Of a DNA stretch of 64,000 nucleotides, positions 18,375-27,027 are shown piece after piece (the stretch's first letter is position 1; the number at the start of each line of letters is the position of its first letter). A program made the position numbers and the translations under genes. Under the pieces are notes generated by a model that was not told the origin of the DNA, did no database searches, and worked only from the letters and a program-made list of their open reading frames with translations. Source of the stretch: an uncultured Jannaschia sp. (GTDB lineage Bacteria > Pseudomonadota > Alphaproteobacteria > Rhodobacterales > Rhodobacteraceae); assembly GCF_947494025.1 (NCBI RefSeq), contig NZ_CANLTQ010000010.1, positions 1 through 64,000 on the forward strand, read 5' to 3'.

Positions 18375-18388
18375 TTTCGCATGCGAAA
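18375..18388. other. parS: parS-like palindrome downstream of parB
   Basis: TTTCGCATGCGAAA is identical to the core of the site between parA and parB. It begins 11 bases after the parB stop, and its last two bases form the start of the terminator stem that follows. Confidence 0.75.
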
Positions 18389-18424
18389 CGCCCGCAGAAT
18401 CCGGTTCTGCGGGCGTTTTATTTT
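18387..18424 (+). terminator. Rho-independent terminator of parAB
   Basis: A 13-bp perfect stem (AACGCCCGCAGAA at 18387-18399 with TTCTGCGGGCGTT at 18405-18417) and 5-base loop, followed by TTTTATTTTTATT. It directly abuts the parS-like palindrome, sharing two bases with it. Confidence 0.93.
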
Positions 18425-18451
18425 TATTAAACAGTACTTTGTCTTCCCGGA

Positions 18452-18465
18452 TTTCGCGCGCGAAA
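18452..18465. other. parS-like palindrome, GC-centre variant
   Basis: TTTCGCGCGCGAAA is a perfect 14-base palindrome differing from the other copies only in the two central bases. Its centre is 77 bases from that of the copy at 18375-18388. Confidence 0.5.
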
Positions 18466-18502
18466 CGCGAAATCCGTCCGGCCTGGTGCCTCGGAGGCGC
18501 GT

Positions 18503-21500
18503 CTAGACCATGTCCCAGCCGCCGAGACCGTCGGTCAATGCGCCGAGAAGCCCGTCCACGCTGGTCTCCACGGCCTCGCCGAGATAGCGGATCTCCTCGC
18601 GCGCGTCGCCCGACGATCCCACGACCAGCGTCACTGTGTCGGCCGCGTAGTCGATCTCGATGTCGTAACCGCGCCGGCCCGACAGGCCCTCGACCTGGAC
18701 CTCGCCGAAGCTTCCGACGATCTCGTCCGCCGCGATCAGCGTGTGCCGCCCGTTGGCGATGCCGCCCGACAGGTCGAGTTCCAGCGTGCCGCCGCCGAGA
18801 TTGACGCCCGAGCGGACGTTCGGGCTGTCCCCGAAGGCGCCGGAGCGGAACTCCGCGATCTCCGCGAGCCCGCCCGCATCCGAGGCGAAGCCGAGCGTGC
18901 CGTCCGCGTCGAGCCGCAGCACGGCGCTGCCCCCATCCGCACCGTCGAAGCCGACCTCCGCCCGGCTGCCGTCGATCCGGAGCGCGCCGCCCGACACAAG
19001 GTCGAACGTGTCGCCCGACGTTCCCAGAAGGACCTGCCCGTTGTCGGAGATCGACATCTCCACCGGCCCGTCGATCCGCCCGGTATTGGCGAAGCGCCCG
19101 CCGGCCACGTCGATCGTGAGCGCGTCGTCGTCCGCCTGTCCGTTGGTCCAGAACTGCCCGGCGCGGTCGACCTCGATCCGCCCGCCGGCATTCCCCGCGG
19201 ACACGCCCCCGGCCGCGTCGATCCGACCGCCGGTGATGCGCAGGCCGCCGTCCTCGCCGAGCTCCAGCCGCCCGATCCCGGCCGTGACCGTGCCCGACAG
19301 GACGCGGTGGCCGCCCAGATCCACATCGTCGCCCTGCCCCGGCAGCACGTCGTGCTCCCAGTTCACCCGGTTGTCCCAGCGGACCCCGTCGGCGATGTCC
19401 GTGGGCACGAAGCGGTGGCTGCCGAACGTGTCGGCGTCCCGCGCCATGCCGAAGCCGTCCTGGAAGTAGGCCACGATGTCGTCCACGGTGATCCGCGCGT
19501 CGTCCCGCGCGGCGAGCGGGGCCAGGTAGTCGGCCAGATCGGCGATCATCGCGTCCGGGTTGCCGGTCACGTCCGCGGCGAAGTTCTGGATCGTGGTCCG
19601 GTCCGCGGTCGCCCAGTCCACTTCGCCGGTGTTCTTGTCGGCGCTGTGGCGGTCGTCGTTGTAGCGGGAGCCGGTCCAGTTGTAGACGATCGTGTCATTG
19701 GAATAGGCGCCGTCGCCGTCCTTCAATCCGCCGTGGTTCCAGAGCTTTTCCGCGAACTCGGCATCGTCGTTCGGATCGGCGAGATGCGCGACGATGTTGT
19801 CGACCAGCGTCGTCTCGAGCGCTGCGTTGTCGATACCGAGCGACAAAGCTCCGGCCTTCGTCGGCTTGTAGCCTGCGGAGGTCGCGACGTTGCCCGAAAG
19901 GAACGAGAAGTTGCCGACCGGTCCTCGGCCGCCGTAATCACCGCCCAGCACGTTGAGCGCAGCGTTGTTATCGACGAAAACGTTGTCCTCGATATGGGCC
20001 CCGCCCCTGAACTGGGCGCCGAAGGAGGCGCCCTGCGAGACGTAGTTGTCGCGGAAGGTGACGTCCCGGGTGGAATATTGCAGGTAGACGTTGTGGCTCA
20101 CCGTTTCCGGCGGCAGGCCGCCCCCGAGTTCTTGGTAATCTTCCGACCAGCCGTTGTGATGGATGAAGTTACCCTCCATCAGGAGCCCGTCCGTATCGGA
20201 GGAATAGAGCCCGCTTGTCTTGTCCCACGTGCCGTTGGCCCGCGGGGCGTCGAGCGTGATGTCGGCGATTTCCGAGTTGCGGATCGTGTAGGTATCGACG
20301 TTCTGAAGCACGACCTGCTCGTTGCGGAACGCGACGTTGTCGAAGATCATGTTTTCGCTTTGCAGTGCCATGAACTGGCTGTCGAGTGCGACGTTGGAGA
20401 TGACAACGTTGTCGCTGTTTTCCTGGAATATCTTGAAGTCCCCCTCGAGTCCGGGCTTTTCGCCCGGCCCCCAGGACGTGATGTGCAGCGGGTGCAGCTC
20501 GCTCTCGCCGCTGGCGCCGCGGGCGACGATGCGGCCGACATCCTCGTAGTCGTGACCGCGCTCGAAGAGGAGCCAGTTCGAGGAGGGCGCGGCGGTGCCG
20601 CCCTTCTGCCAAGCCCAGCCGACGAGGCCGTCCCAGATGTCGAGGCCGACCTCCTGATCGACGGCCATGCCTTCGGAACCGCCGTATTCGGGGTGGTCGA
20701 GCAGCCAGCCCTGGTCGATGGCACCGGTGCTCACGCCCTCCATCCGGGCGATGTCGGCGCGCGAGAGCGCCGCGTCGTCGCCCCCGATATAGACCTTGCG
20801 GTGGTTCTCGCCGGTCTCCACGACCACGTCGTCGCTCCTGTCGGTCGCGAGCATGTAATGCTCGCCCAGGCCCCAGCCGGCCTTCTGGGCGGGGGCGGTG
20901 ACCGAGAGGTCGGCGCTGTAGCGCTCGGCGGTGCCGTCCGCGTAGGCGACGTCGTAGTCGAACGTGATCCGGCCGGTATTCGAGGTGCCCGACAGGACGA
21001 GGGCGATCTGCCCGTCGGGGGTGGCCGAGGCATGGCCGAAGCCGGGCTGCTCGGCGATCCGGATGTCGGTGACCGTCTTGCCGTTGCCCACCTCGAGCAG
21101 CGTCACGCGACCGCCGGACACGGAGCCGAGATTGGTGTCGAGGACCGGACCGGTAGGGGCGGGGATCGGCTCGGGTGCCGGGGTCGGCTCGGGTGCCGGA
21201 GGCGCGACGACGGGCGGCGGCAGGTCACCCTTGCCGTCGTCCTCGGAGACCGGCGTTTCGGGCTCGGGGCTCGGAGCCGGTTCGGGTTCCGGCATGGGCT
21301 CGGGCTCGATCGGTGCCGGCTCGACCGGTGCCGGCTCGGGCTGCGGCTCCGGGGCAGGGGGGGCGACGACGGGCGGGGGCAGGCTGCCGCTGTCCTCCCT
21401 TTCGTCCTTCTCCGAGACGGGCGTCCCGGGCTCGGGTTCCGGTTCGGGCGCCGGCACGGGCTCGGGGTCGACGGGCTCGACGGGGGCCGGCGCCGGCGCG

Positions 21501-21694
21501 GGGGCCGGGGAGGGCGTCGGGACCGGATCGGGGCGGGGCGCCGGTTCGGGGGCAGGTTCCGGCTCCGGTTCCATCTCGGGAATGGTGACGATCTCGCCAT
21601 CGGCGGTCAGCCACCTGTCGGGATCGCGCCGGGATTGCAGCATGCCGTCCTGCGGCGTGGACGCGGTGCGGCCGGACGTGTCGGTAATGGTCAT
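18503..21694 (-). CDS. Large right-handed beta-helix surface protein with acidic Pro/Glu-rich region
   Basis: 1063 residues. The N-terminus has no signal peptide. Residues about 40-185 are a Pro/Glu-rich spacer of alternating EP/AP, broken by two copies of a PVSE-x-D element and two of LPPPVVAPPAPEP. Residues about 190-260 form a beta-sandwich (cadherin-like). Residues about 290-720 contain repeated short strands with many Asn and Asp (VVISNVALDSQ, MIFDNVAFRNE, YTIRNSEIADI, VTFRDNYVSQ, HIEDNVFVDN), typical of a right-handed parallel beta-helix as in polysaccharide lyases and epimerases. Residues about 770-1010 are a second beta-rich solenoid resembling autotransporter passengers. Lack of a signal peptide suggests type I-like secretion. 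Catalytic residues cannot be assigned. It may bind, cleave or epimerise the exopolysaccharide made nearby. Confidence 0.8.
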   Translation of the reverse strand: MTITDTSGRTASTPQDGMLQSRRDPDRWLTADGEIVTIPEMEPEPEPAPEPAPRPDPVPTPSPAPAPAPAPVEPVDPEPVPAPEPEPEPGTPVSEKDEREDSGSLPPPVVAPPAPEPQPEPAPVEPAPIEPEPMPEPEPAPSPEPETPVSEDDGKGDLPPPVVAPPAPEPTPAPEPIPAPTGPVLDTNLGSVSGGRVTLLEVGNGKTVTDIRIAEQPGFGHASATPDGQIALVLSGTSNTGRITFDYDVAYADGTAERYSADLSVTAPAQKAGWGLGEHYMLATDRSDDVVVETGENHRKVYIGGDDAALSRADIARMEGVSTGAIDQGWLLDHPEYGGSEGMAVDQEVGLDIWDGLVGWAWQKGGTAAPSSNWLLFERGHDYEDVGRIVARGASGESELHPLHITSWGPGEKPGLEGDFKIFQENSDNVVISNVALDSQFMALQSENMIFDNVAFRNEQVVLQNVDTYTIRNSEIADITLDAPRANGTWDKTSGLYSSDTDGLLMEGNFIHHNGWSEDYQELGGGLPPETVSHNVYLQYSTRDVTFRDNYVSQGASFGAQFRGGAHIEDNVFVDNNAALNVLGGDYGGRGPVGNFSFLSGNVATSAGYKPTKAGALSLGIDNAALETTLVDNIVAHLADPNDDAEFAEKLWNHGGLKDGDGAYSNDTIVYNWTGSRYNDDRHSADKNTGEVDWATADRTTIQNFAADVTGNPDAMIADLADYLAPLAARDDARITVDDIVAYFQDGFGMARDADTFGSHRFVPTDIADGVRWDNRVNWEHDVLPGQGDDVDLGGHRVLSGTVTAGIGRLELGEDGGLRITGGRIDAAGGVSAGNAGGRIEVDRAGQFWTNGQADDDALTIDVAGGRFANTGRIDGPVEMSISDNGQVLLGTSGDTFDLVSGGALRIDGSRAEVGFDGADGGSAVLRLDADGTLGFASDAGGLAEIAEFRSGAFGDSPNVRSGVNLGGGTLELDLSGGIANGRHTLIAADEIVGSFGEVQVEGLSGRRGYDIEIDYAADTVTLVVGSSGDAREEIRYLGEAVETSVDGLLGALTDGLGGWDMV

Positions 21695-22180
21695 TCTCGG
21701 ATCTCCCGAAAGGTGGATCCCCGGCCTTTATAGGCCCGGGCGATCCGGTGGTGTTCGTCGCGGTCCGGGCGAATGGCGGCAGCTTTCGCCCGGACCGGCA
21801 TCTCGAAAGGCGGCGCGCCGCGCCGGGCGACGGACCGTGTGGACCTTGTCGTTCGCGATGTTCCGAGGTTGTGGGGGGACGCCGCGCCTCTCGCGCGTCC
21901 CGGTGAACTCGGCACCCGAAGGCCGAAGACGGGTCTATCCGGTATGGCGATTGCCGCAATCGCGCTGTTACGAGTCGGAACTTTCCTGCCGTTTCAGTCG
22001 TCGATATGAGCGGAAATCCGTTCGCGATCAGTCCCCAGGCGGATCACGGCCGGTAAGCGGGCGTCTTCGGGCTTGCTGTCCGCGGATCGGCTTGGCAGGG
22101 CCGAAAGTTGACGTGCGAACGGTCGGAACCGGTTTTGGAGACGATTCCGCCTATGATTGTCGTGCGTTGATTGGCCGGTT
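21695..22180. other. Intergenic region, no supported gene
   Basis: 486 bases between the start of the leftward beta-helix gene and the end of the leftward sulfotransferase gene. Small open frames exist but none resembles a protein family or has a good ribosome site. The part near 21715-21760 probably carries the promoter of the beta-helix gene; no clear terminator for the sulfotransferase gene was recognised. Confidence 0.4.
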
Positions 22181-23074
22181 CTATGCCGTGATGGACCATC
22201 TCGTTGCGGCATCGATACCGTAGGTATCATGGAGGCGCTTCAGGTCGTCCCGGAGTTCCTCGAGAACGAAGGCTTCTTCGTTCCGAACCATTTCGAAACG
22301 GCCTTGTGTCAGGGCATTCGATCTGGCGCTCTGCGACAGGTACAATCGATGACGAACGGATTTGGGAACGACTCCGTGGGCTATTCGACGGAGCATTCGG
22401 ACGTTCGACAGCTTGTGCCAGGTCGGATCGGAGAACTTCGCGGAGGCTTCGTTCGACTTCGGCAAGTCGGAGTTCGATACGCGCGCGATCTCCAAGAAAT
22501 CGCAGACCGTATCTAGAACTGTCTGTGGATCCGCCAGCATGTCCTCGAAGAGGACAGGAAGAATGGCGTCCCTCCCGAAGGCGTCCACATATGCGTCCAG
22601 ATGGCGGGCATATCGCGTCAGGTCGATCGCGACGGAGCTCACGCCGCCTGCGTCGAAGGAGAAGTCCGTCCGGTCCGGTCGCGTATGTCCCAACTCGTAG
22701 CCGGTCAGGGCCGCGTGCTTGTGGTGGGACACGATGCGGGCGATCGGATGGCGCATGATGTAGACGAAGCGGAATCGGACATCCGGGCGGCGCTTCATAC
22801 GCTCGAAGACGTGGTCCATGTAGGGAAGCTTGGCGTAATCGGTGCTCGCCTCGAGGCCGTAACGGTGAACGGTCGGATCGAAGCCTTCATAGAGTCCGCG
22901 ATACCAGTCCCAACCCCGGCCCCATTGATAGGGACCCGAAAAGTATTGCGGCTCCTTCTCCACGCAGGGACAGAGCGCGGGATGCAGCCGCAGGAGATCG
23001 AACAGCGAGCTCGATCCCGATTTCATCGACCCCACGATGATCGCGAAAGCGGTTGGTCCGGTCGTCGCCTGCAT
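22181..23074 (-). CDS. Sulfotransferase (PAPS-dependent)
   Basis: 297 residues. The 5'-phosphosulfate-binding loop is IIVGSMKSGSSSLFDLL (residues 12-28), and the 3'-phosphate-binding block is RFVYIMRHPIARIVSHHKHA near 102-121, with Arg and the first Ser of that block as expected ligands. Further typical blocks are EASTDYAKLP and LPVLFEDMLADPQTVLDTVCDFL. These proteins transfer sulfate from PAPS to a carbohydrate or other small acceptor. The length and context favour a sugar polymer or glycolipid as acceptor. The start at 23074 is chosen because AAAGGG is 8 bases upstream; ATG at 23080 is nearly as good. It lies 129 bases after manC on the same strand, so sulfation of a mannose-containing product is plausible. 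Confidence 0.88.
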   Translation of the reverse strand: MQATTGPTAFAIIVGSMKSGSSSLFDLLRLHPALCPCVEKEPQYFSGPYQWGRGWDWYRGLYEGFDPTVHRYGLEASTDYAKLPYMDHVFERMKRRPDVRFRFVYIMRHPIARIVSHHKHAALTGYELGHTRPDRTDFSFDAGGVSSVAIDLTRYARHLDAYVDAFGRDAILPVLFEDMLADPQTVLDTVCDFLEIARVSNSDLPKSNEASAKFSDPTWHKLSNVRMLRRIAHGVVPKSVRHRLYLSQSARSNALTQGRFEMVRNEEAFVLEELRDDLKRLHDTYGIDAATRWSITA

Positions 23075-23203
23075 GTGCATGGCCCTTTCGAAGGGTTTTC
23101 TGGAATCGCCGCTCCGGCCCACGAAGAATTGCGCCGATCCATAAGAAAGCCGGGGGGCGCCGGCTCGGCGCCGGCATCTTCCGGACCGACGCCCGAACGC
23201 GCG

Positions 23204-24619
23204 TCAGGTCCGGTCGTAGACGTCCTCGTAGCGGACGATGTCGTCCTCGCCGAGATAGGCGCCGGTCTGGACCTCGATGAGGTACATCGGCAGCCGGCCG
23301 CGATTGGCCATGCGGTGGACGGTGCCCAACGGGATGTAGACGCCCTGGTTCTCGGTCACGAGCTTCACCTCCTCGCCCCGCGTCACCTCCGCCGTGCCCT
23401 CGACCACGACCCAGTGCTCGGAGCGGTGCATGTGGCTCTGGAGCGAGAGCACGCCGCCGGGGCGCACCATGATCCGCTTCACCTGGAAGCGGGTGCCGAG
23501 GCAGAGCGTCTCGTACCAGCCCCAGGGGCGGTGGAAGCGGGGATAGTCGTCGGCCTGGCTCACCTTCGCCGCGCGCAGCGCCGAGACCACGGCCTTCACG
23601 TCCTGCGCGCGCGATTTCGACGCGACGAGCACCGCGTCGCGCATGGCCACGGCGACCACGCCCTCGAGCCCGAGCCCCACGAGATGGACCGAGCCCTCCT
23701 CCGAGCGCAGGTAGCTGTCGGCGCAGTCGATGGCGGTGACCGGCCCGTCGGTGGCGAGCCCGTTCGCGTCCGGCTCCCGCGCCTGCCAGAGCGCGTCCCA
23801 GGAGCCGAGGTCGGACCAGGCGCCGGCGAGCGGGACGACGGCGACGGTCTCGGCATGTTCCATCACCGCGTAGTCGAAGGAGATGGCCTGGGCCTCGCCG
23901 TAGCTCTCCGCGTCGAGGCGCAGGAAGCCGAGGTCGTCCTTTCCCTTGGCGATCGCCGCGCGGCAGGGCTCCAGAAGGTCGGGGGCGTGGCGCTCGAAGG
24001 CGGCGATCACGTCCGCGACCCGGAACAGGAACAGCCCCGCGTTCCACAGATACGTGCCGGCCTCGAGGAAGCCCCGCGCCGTGGCCTCGTCGGGCTTCTC
24101 GCGGAAGCTCCGGAGCGGCACGGCCGCGCCGTCCGCGGGCGGACGGGCGAGCTCCAGATAGCCGTAGCCCGTCTCGGGCCGGTCGGGGGTGACGCCGAAG
24201 GTGACGAGCGTTCCGGGCGTCGCGGCCTCGGCGCCGCGCGCGACCGTTTCGAGAAAGGCCGGCACGTCGCCGATCACGTGGTCGGAGGGCGCCACGAGCA
24301 TCAGCGTGTCGGGCGCGTCCTCCAGCATCAGCGCCGCGGCGAGGATCGCGGGGCCGGTGTCGCGGGCGGCGGGCTCGATCACCACGCGGGCATCCATCAG
24401 TCCGATCGCCTGCGCCTGCTCGCCGGCCATGAAGCGGAACGCCTCGCCGGTCATCACCAGCGGCGCGGCGAAACCCTCGCCCGAGAAGCGGCGCAGCGTT
24501 TCCTGGTAAAGGCTGCGCTCGCCGAGAAGGGGGGTGAACTGCTTCGGGTAGGCCTTGCGCGAGGAGGGCCAGAGCCGCGTTCCCGAACCACCGCAAAGAA
24601 TGACGGGCTGAATCATCAT
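23204..24619 (-). CDS. manC: Mannose-1-phosphate guanylyltransferase / mannose-6-phosphate isomerase
   Basis: 471 residues, the length of bifunctional type II enzymes (ManC/AlgA/XanB). The nucleotidyltransferase signature GGSGTRLWPSSRKAYPKQF begins at residue 10; FREKP near 175 and the typical NAGLFLF and AWSDLGSWDAL blocks follow. The C-terminal cupin (about 355-465) has RPWGWYE, VKRIMVRPGGVLSLQSH and the HWVVVEGTAEV block with metal-binding His residues of the isomerase half. It makes GDP-mannose from mannose-1-phosphate and probably also interconverts fructose-6- and mannose-6-phosphate. The start at 24619 has GAGG 7 bases upstream. The phosphomannomutase (manB) and GDP-mannose-modifying enzymes are not in the window. 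Confidence 0.95.
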   Translation of the reverse strand: MMIQPVILCGGSGTRLWPSSRKAYPKQFTPLLGERSLYQETLRRFSGEGFAAPLVMTGEAFRFMAGEQAQAIGLMDARVVIEPAARDTGPAILAAALMLEDAPDTLMLVAPSDHVIGDVPAFLETVARGAEAATPGTLVTFGVTPDRPETGYGYLELARPPADGAAVPLRSFREKPDEATARGFLEAGTYLWNAGLFLFRVADVIAAFERHAPDLLEPCRAAIAKGKDDLGFLRLDAESYGEAQAISFDYAVMEHAETVAVVPLAGAWSDLGSWDALWQAREPDANGLATDGPVTAIDCADSYLRSEEGSVHLVGLGLEGVVAVAMRDAVLVASKSRAQDVKAVVSALRAAKVSQADDYPRFHRPWGWYETLCLGTRFQVKRIMVRPGGVLSLQSHMHRSEHWVVVEGTAEVTRGEEVKLVTENQGVYIPLGTVHRMANRGRLPMYLIEVQTGAYLGEDDIVRYEDVYDRT

Positions 24620-24754
24620 GGGGAAACCTCGGGGTCGTGGGGCAGGGCGTCCTCTTTCCATGCGGATCATGAGCCCGGATGGCAAGTTCGATGAGAGGCG
24701 AAGGACAATGCCGGGCCGGCGACACGCGACGGCGCCGGGCGAAGCGGTCGCGCC

Positions 24755-25150
24755 TCAGATCGGTCGCAGGACGAGGCCCGCGGCGGCGAGATCCGCGAAA
24801 GCGGCATCGCTCGTCACCACCGGCAGGCCGCGCTCGAGCGCCGTCGCGGCGACGATGCGATCGAACGGGTCGCGGTGGTCGCGGCCGTTATGGTGCCACG
24901 TCATCGCGGCCGCCCGCGCCATCACCGTCCCGTCCGCGGAAAGGACGGCGATCCCCCGCGCGGCGATCGCCGCGATCCGGTCGGGTCCGAAGGCCGGCAG
25001 GCCGAGCTTGCCGATGCGGACCTTCTGGTTGATCTCGAAGAAGGACACGGCGCCGACCGCGAGCGTTTCGGCCGCTTCCAGATCGGCCACGGTCCCGGCG
25101 TCGAGCGTTCCTTCGAGCAGGCGGACGAGCGCCACCGTATCGAGGATCAC
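24755..25150 (-). CDS. PIN-domain toxin (VapC/FitB-like)
   Basis: 131 residues. The PIN-domain acidic residues are visible: VILDTVALVRLLEG at the N-terminus (Asp4), the Glu in SFFEINQKVRIGKL near 51, and RDPFDRIVAATAL near 96, with a final VTSDAAF. PIN toxins are ribonucleases that cut tRNA or rRNA when free of antitoxin. The GTG start at 25150 overlaps the antitoxin stop (GTGA), giving translational coupling. A much longer open frame to the right is only a shadow of the antitoxin gene. On a plasmid, such a pair usually aids maintenance. Confidence 0.88.
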   Translation of the reverse strand: MILDTVALVRLLEGTLDAGTVADLEAAETLAVGAVSFFEINQKVRIGKLGLPAFGPDRIAAIAARGIAVLSADGTVMARAAAMTWHHNGRDHRDPFDRIVAATALERGLPVVTSDAAFADLAAAGLVLRPI

Positions 25151-25449
25151 GTCTTTGCCGGATCCCGGTCCGTGCCGCTGCGCGTCGTCTCCTCCGCCAT
25201 CATCGCGTCGAGTTCCGCGTCGGTGAAGGCCGGCGCGGTCCAGTCGATGCGGCCGAGCGCGGCGCGCGGCGCGGGGTCGAGAAGTTCCGCGCCCAGCCCG
25301 CCGAGGTCGCGACGGGGGATCTTCACGCCGAGTCCGCGGGCCAGCGCGCGTCGCGCGGCCTCGCTCTGGGAGATCGATTCGGCGCGGGCGCGGGCTTCCA
25401 GCGCCGCCTTCACGGCCGGATCGACGTTGCGGATCGTCATGTGATGCAT
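25147..25449 (-). CDS. Ribbon-helix-helix antitoxin (FitA/VapB-like)
   Basis: 100 residues. The N-terminus (MTIRNVDPAVKAALEARA then AESISQSEAARRAL) is the FitA-type ribbon-helix-helix DNA-binding domain, followed by an acidic C-terminal tail that should wrap around the toxin. The protein binds its toxin and represses the operon promoter. The start at 25449 has GGGGAC 9 bases upstream; ATG at 25440 is an alternative that leaves the domain intact. It precedes and overlaps the PIN toxin gene. Confidence 0.87.
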   Translation of the reverse strand: MHHMTIRNVDPAVKAALEARARAESISQSEAARRALARGLGVKIPRRDLGGLGAELLDPAPRAALGRIDWTAPAFTDAELDAMMAEETTRSGTDRDPAKT

Positions 25450-25909
25450 CGGATGCGTCCCCGGCCTGCTGCGGACCTGCTGCGAATGTAGTCGCGCACC
25501 GGATCCGGTGCAATCGCTTGTGGAGATGAGCGATAGCGCGATCGGCCGGGATGCAGTCGGTTCCGGTGCGGCAGGTCCGGTTCCGGGGCGATCCGGCCGC
25601 GATGGCGCGGGTCCGATTCCGCGGCCGATTGTCCGTATGCGCCGTGGCGCCGGACCCGCCTCCGGAGGGCAAGGTGGAATCATGATCCGGCACGTTCCGT
25701 GCTCCAGCTGCGGCGATCATTTCGGAAGCGGCGCGTATCCGCGCCATCCGTTCGGATTGTTCATGAAATCTTCGCCGGGACGGGGCGGAATGACGTAGTG
25801 ACGTGGCCGGGAACGGTTGCTCCTCGCAGGGGGGCGGCCTAAGTCGCCTCTGTCATCCAGCCGGTTGCCCGCGCGGAAGGCGGAATCTCTATCTGGAGCA
25901 CAGGGCCCG
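25450..25909. other. Divergent intergenic region, no supported gene
   Basis: 460 bases between the leftward antitoxin gene and the rightward Gfo/Idh/MocA gene. It should contain both promoters. No reading frame here shows a recognisable protein, and no convincing hairpin was seen. Confidence 0.4.
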
Positions 25910-27025
25910 ATGAACAAACCGATCCGGACCGCCCCGATTGACATCGCGGTCGTGGGCTTGGGCAAGATGGGCCTGTCGCATTTCTCCATGGTCAACGCGC
26001 ATCCGCTGGCCAACACCGTCGCCTGCGACGGGGCGGGATTCATGGTGGACGTGCTGTCGCGGAACGTGTCCGCGCCGATCCACAAGGATTACGACAAGAT
26101 GCTCGCGGAGACGAAGCTCGACGCCGTTGTGATCGCCACGCCGTCGCGGCTCCACGCGCCGATGGTGCGCGCCGCCCTGGACCGCGGCCTCCATGTCTTC
26201 TGCGAGAAGCCCTTCTGCCTCGACTGGTCCGACGGCATGGCCCTGGCCGACCTCGCCGAGGCGAAGGGCGTGGTGAACCAGGTCGGCTACCATTACCGCT
26301 ACGTCGGCGCGTTCCGGGAGATGAAGCGCATCCTCGACACGGGCGCGCTCGGCCGCGTCACCCATGTTCTGGCGGAGGCCTACGGGCCGGTCGTGCTGCG
26401 TCCCAAGCGCGCCACCTGGCGCACGCAGAAGGAGGAGGGCGGCGGCTGTCTCTACGATTACGCCGCGCATCCGCTCAACCTCCTGAACTGGTTCTTCGGC
26501 GCGCCGTCGCGGGTCACGGGCTCGGCGCTGGTCTCGGTCTTCTCGGAGGGGACGGACGATCAGGTCATGTCGACGGTGCAATGGCCCGACGGGCCCACGG
26601 CGCAGCTTTCGGTGAACTGGTCCGACGAGAGCTACCGCAAGATGTCGACCAAGATCACGATCGTCGGCACGAACGGCCGGCTCTACGCCGACCGGCAGGA
26701 ATGCCAGCTCTACCTGCGCGAGCGTCACGACGCGCTGCCGGACTATGTCGCGGGCTGGAACGTGAAATACACCACCGAGCTCACCGAGGACGCCTGGTTC
26801 TACCTGCGCGGCGAGGAATATTCCGGGCAGCTCGACGATTTCATCACCGCGGTGGCGGAGCGGAAGACGGCGGCCGCCGAGAACTCCTTCCGCTCCGCCG
26901 CCGAGACCGACCGGGTGATGGCGATGATCCTCGAGAACGCCGAGACCGGGCAGCCCGTGGGCGAGGCGCAGGCGCCGGCGGCGAAGCCCGCGCGCCGCGG
27001 CTTCTTCGGGTTCGGGGGACGCTAG
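25910..27025 (+). CDS. Gfo/Idh/MocA family sugar oxidoreductase
   Basis: 371 residues. The Rossmann motif AVVGLGKMGLSHFS is at residues 12-25, the strand motif AVVIATPSRLHA near 72-83, and the family-defining EKPFCLDW near 103-110, where the Lys of EKP is catalytic. HYRYVGAFREM and DYAAHPLNLLNWFFG follow, the latter with the conserved His of the C-terminal domain. Such enzymes oxidise or reduce sugars and UDP-sugars with NAD(P). The start at 25910 is chosen because the 31 residues before it are not family-like. The C-terminal 20 residues are Ala-rich and end in a basic/Gly/Phe tail. It begins a three-gene operon with an aldo/keto-reductase-like protein and a WecG/TagA enzyme, suggesting it makes the sugar that the latter transfers. 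Confidence 0.9.
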   Translation: MNKPIRTAPIDIAVVGLGKMGLSHFSMVNAHPLANTVACDGAGFMVDVLSRNVSAPIHKDYDKMLAETKLDAVVIATPSRLHAPMVRAALDRGLHVFCEKPFCLDWSDGMALADLAEAKGVVNQVGYHYRYVGAFREMKRILDTGALGRVTHVLAEAYGPVVLRPKRATWRTQKEEGGGCLYDYAAHPLNLLNWFFGAPSRVTGSALVSVFSEGTDDQVMSTVQWPDGPTAQLSVNWSDESYRKMSTKITIVGTNGRLYADRQECQLYLRERHDALPDYVAGWNVKYTTELTEDAWFYLRGEEYSGQLDDFITAVAERKTAAAENSFRSAAETDRVMAMILENAETGQPVGEAQAPAAKPARRGFFGFGGR

Positions 27026-27027
27026 GG

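Noticed and set aside
23150-23180. GC-rich hairpin between manC and the sulfotransferase gene as a terminator
   Set aside because: Stems are built from the self-complementary GGCGCC and the T-run on the minus strand is weak and displaced, so termination is not supported.
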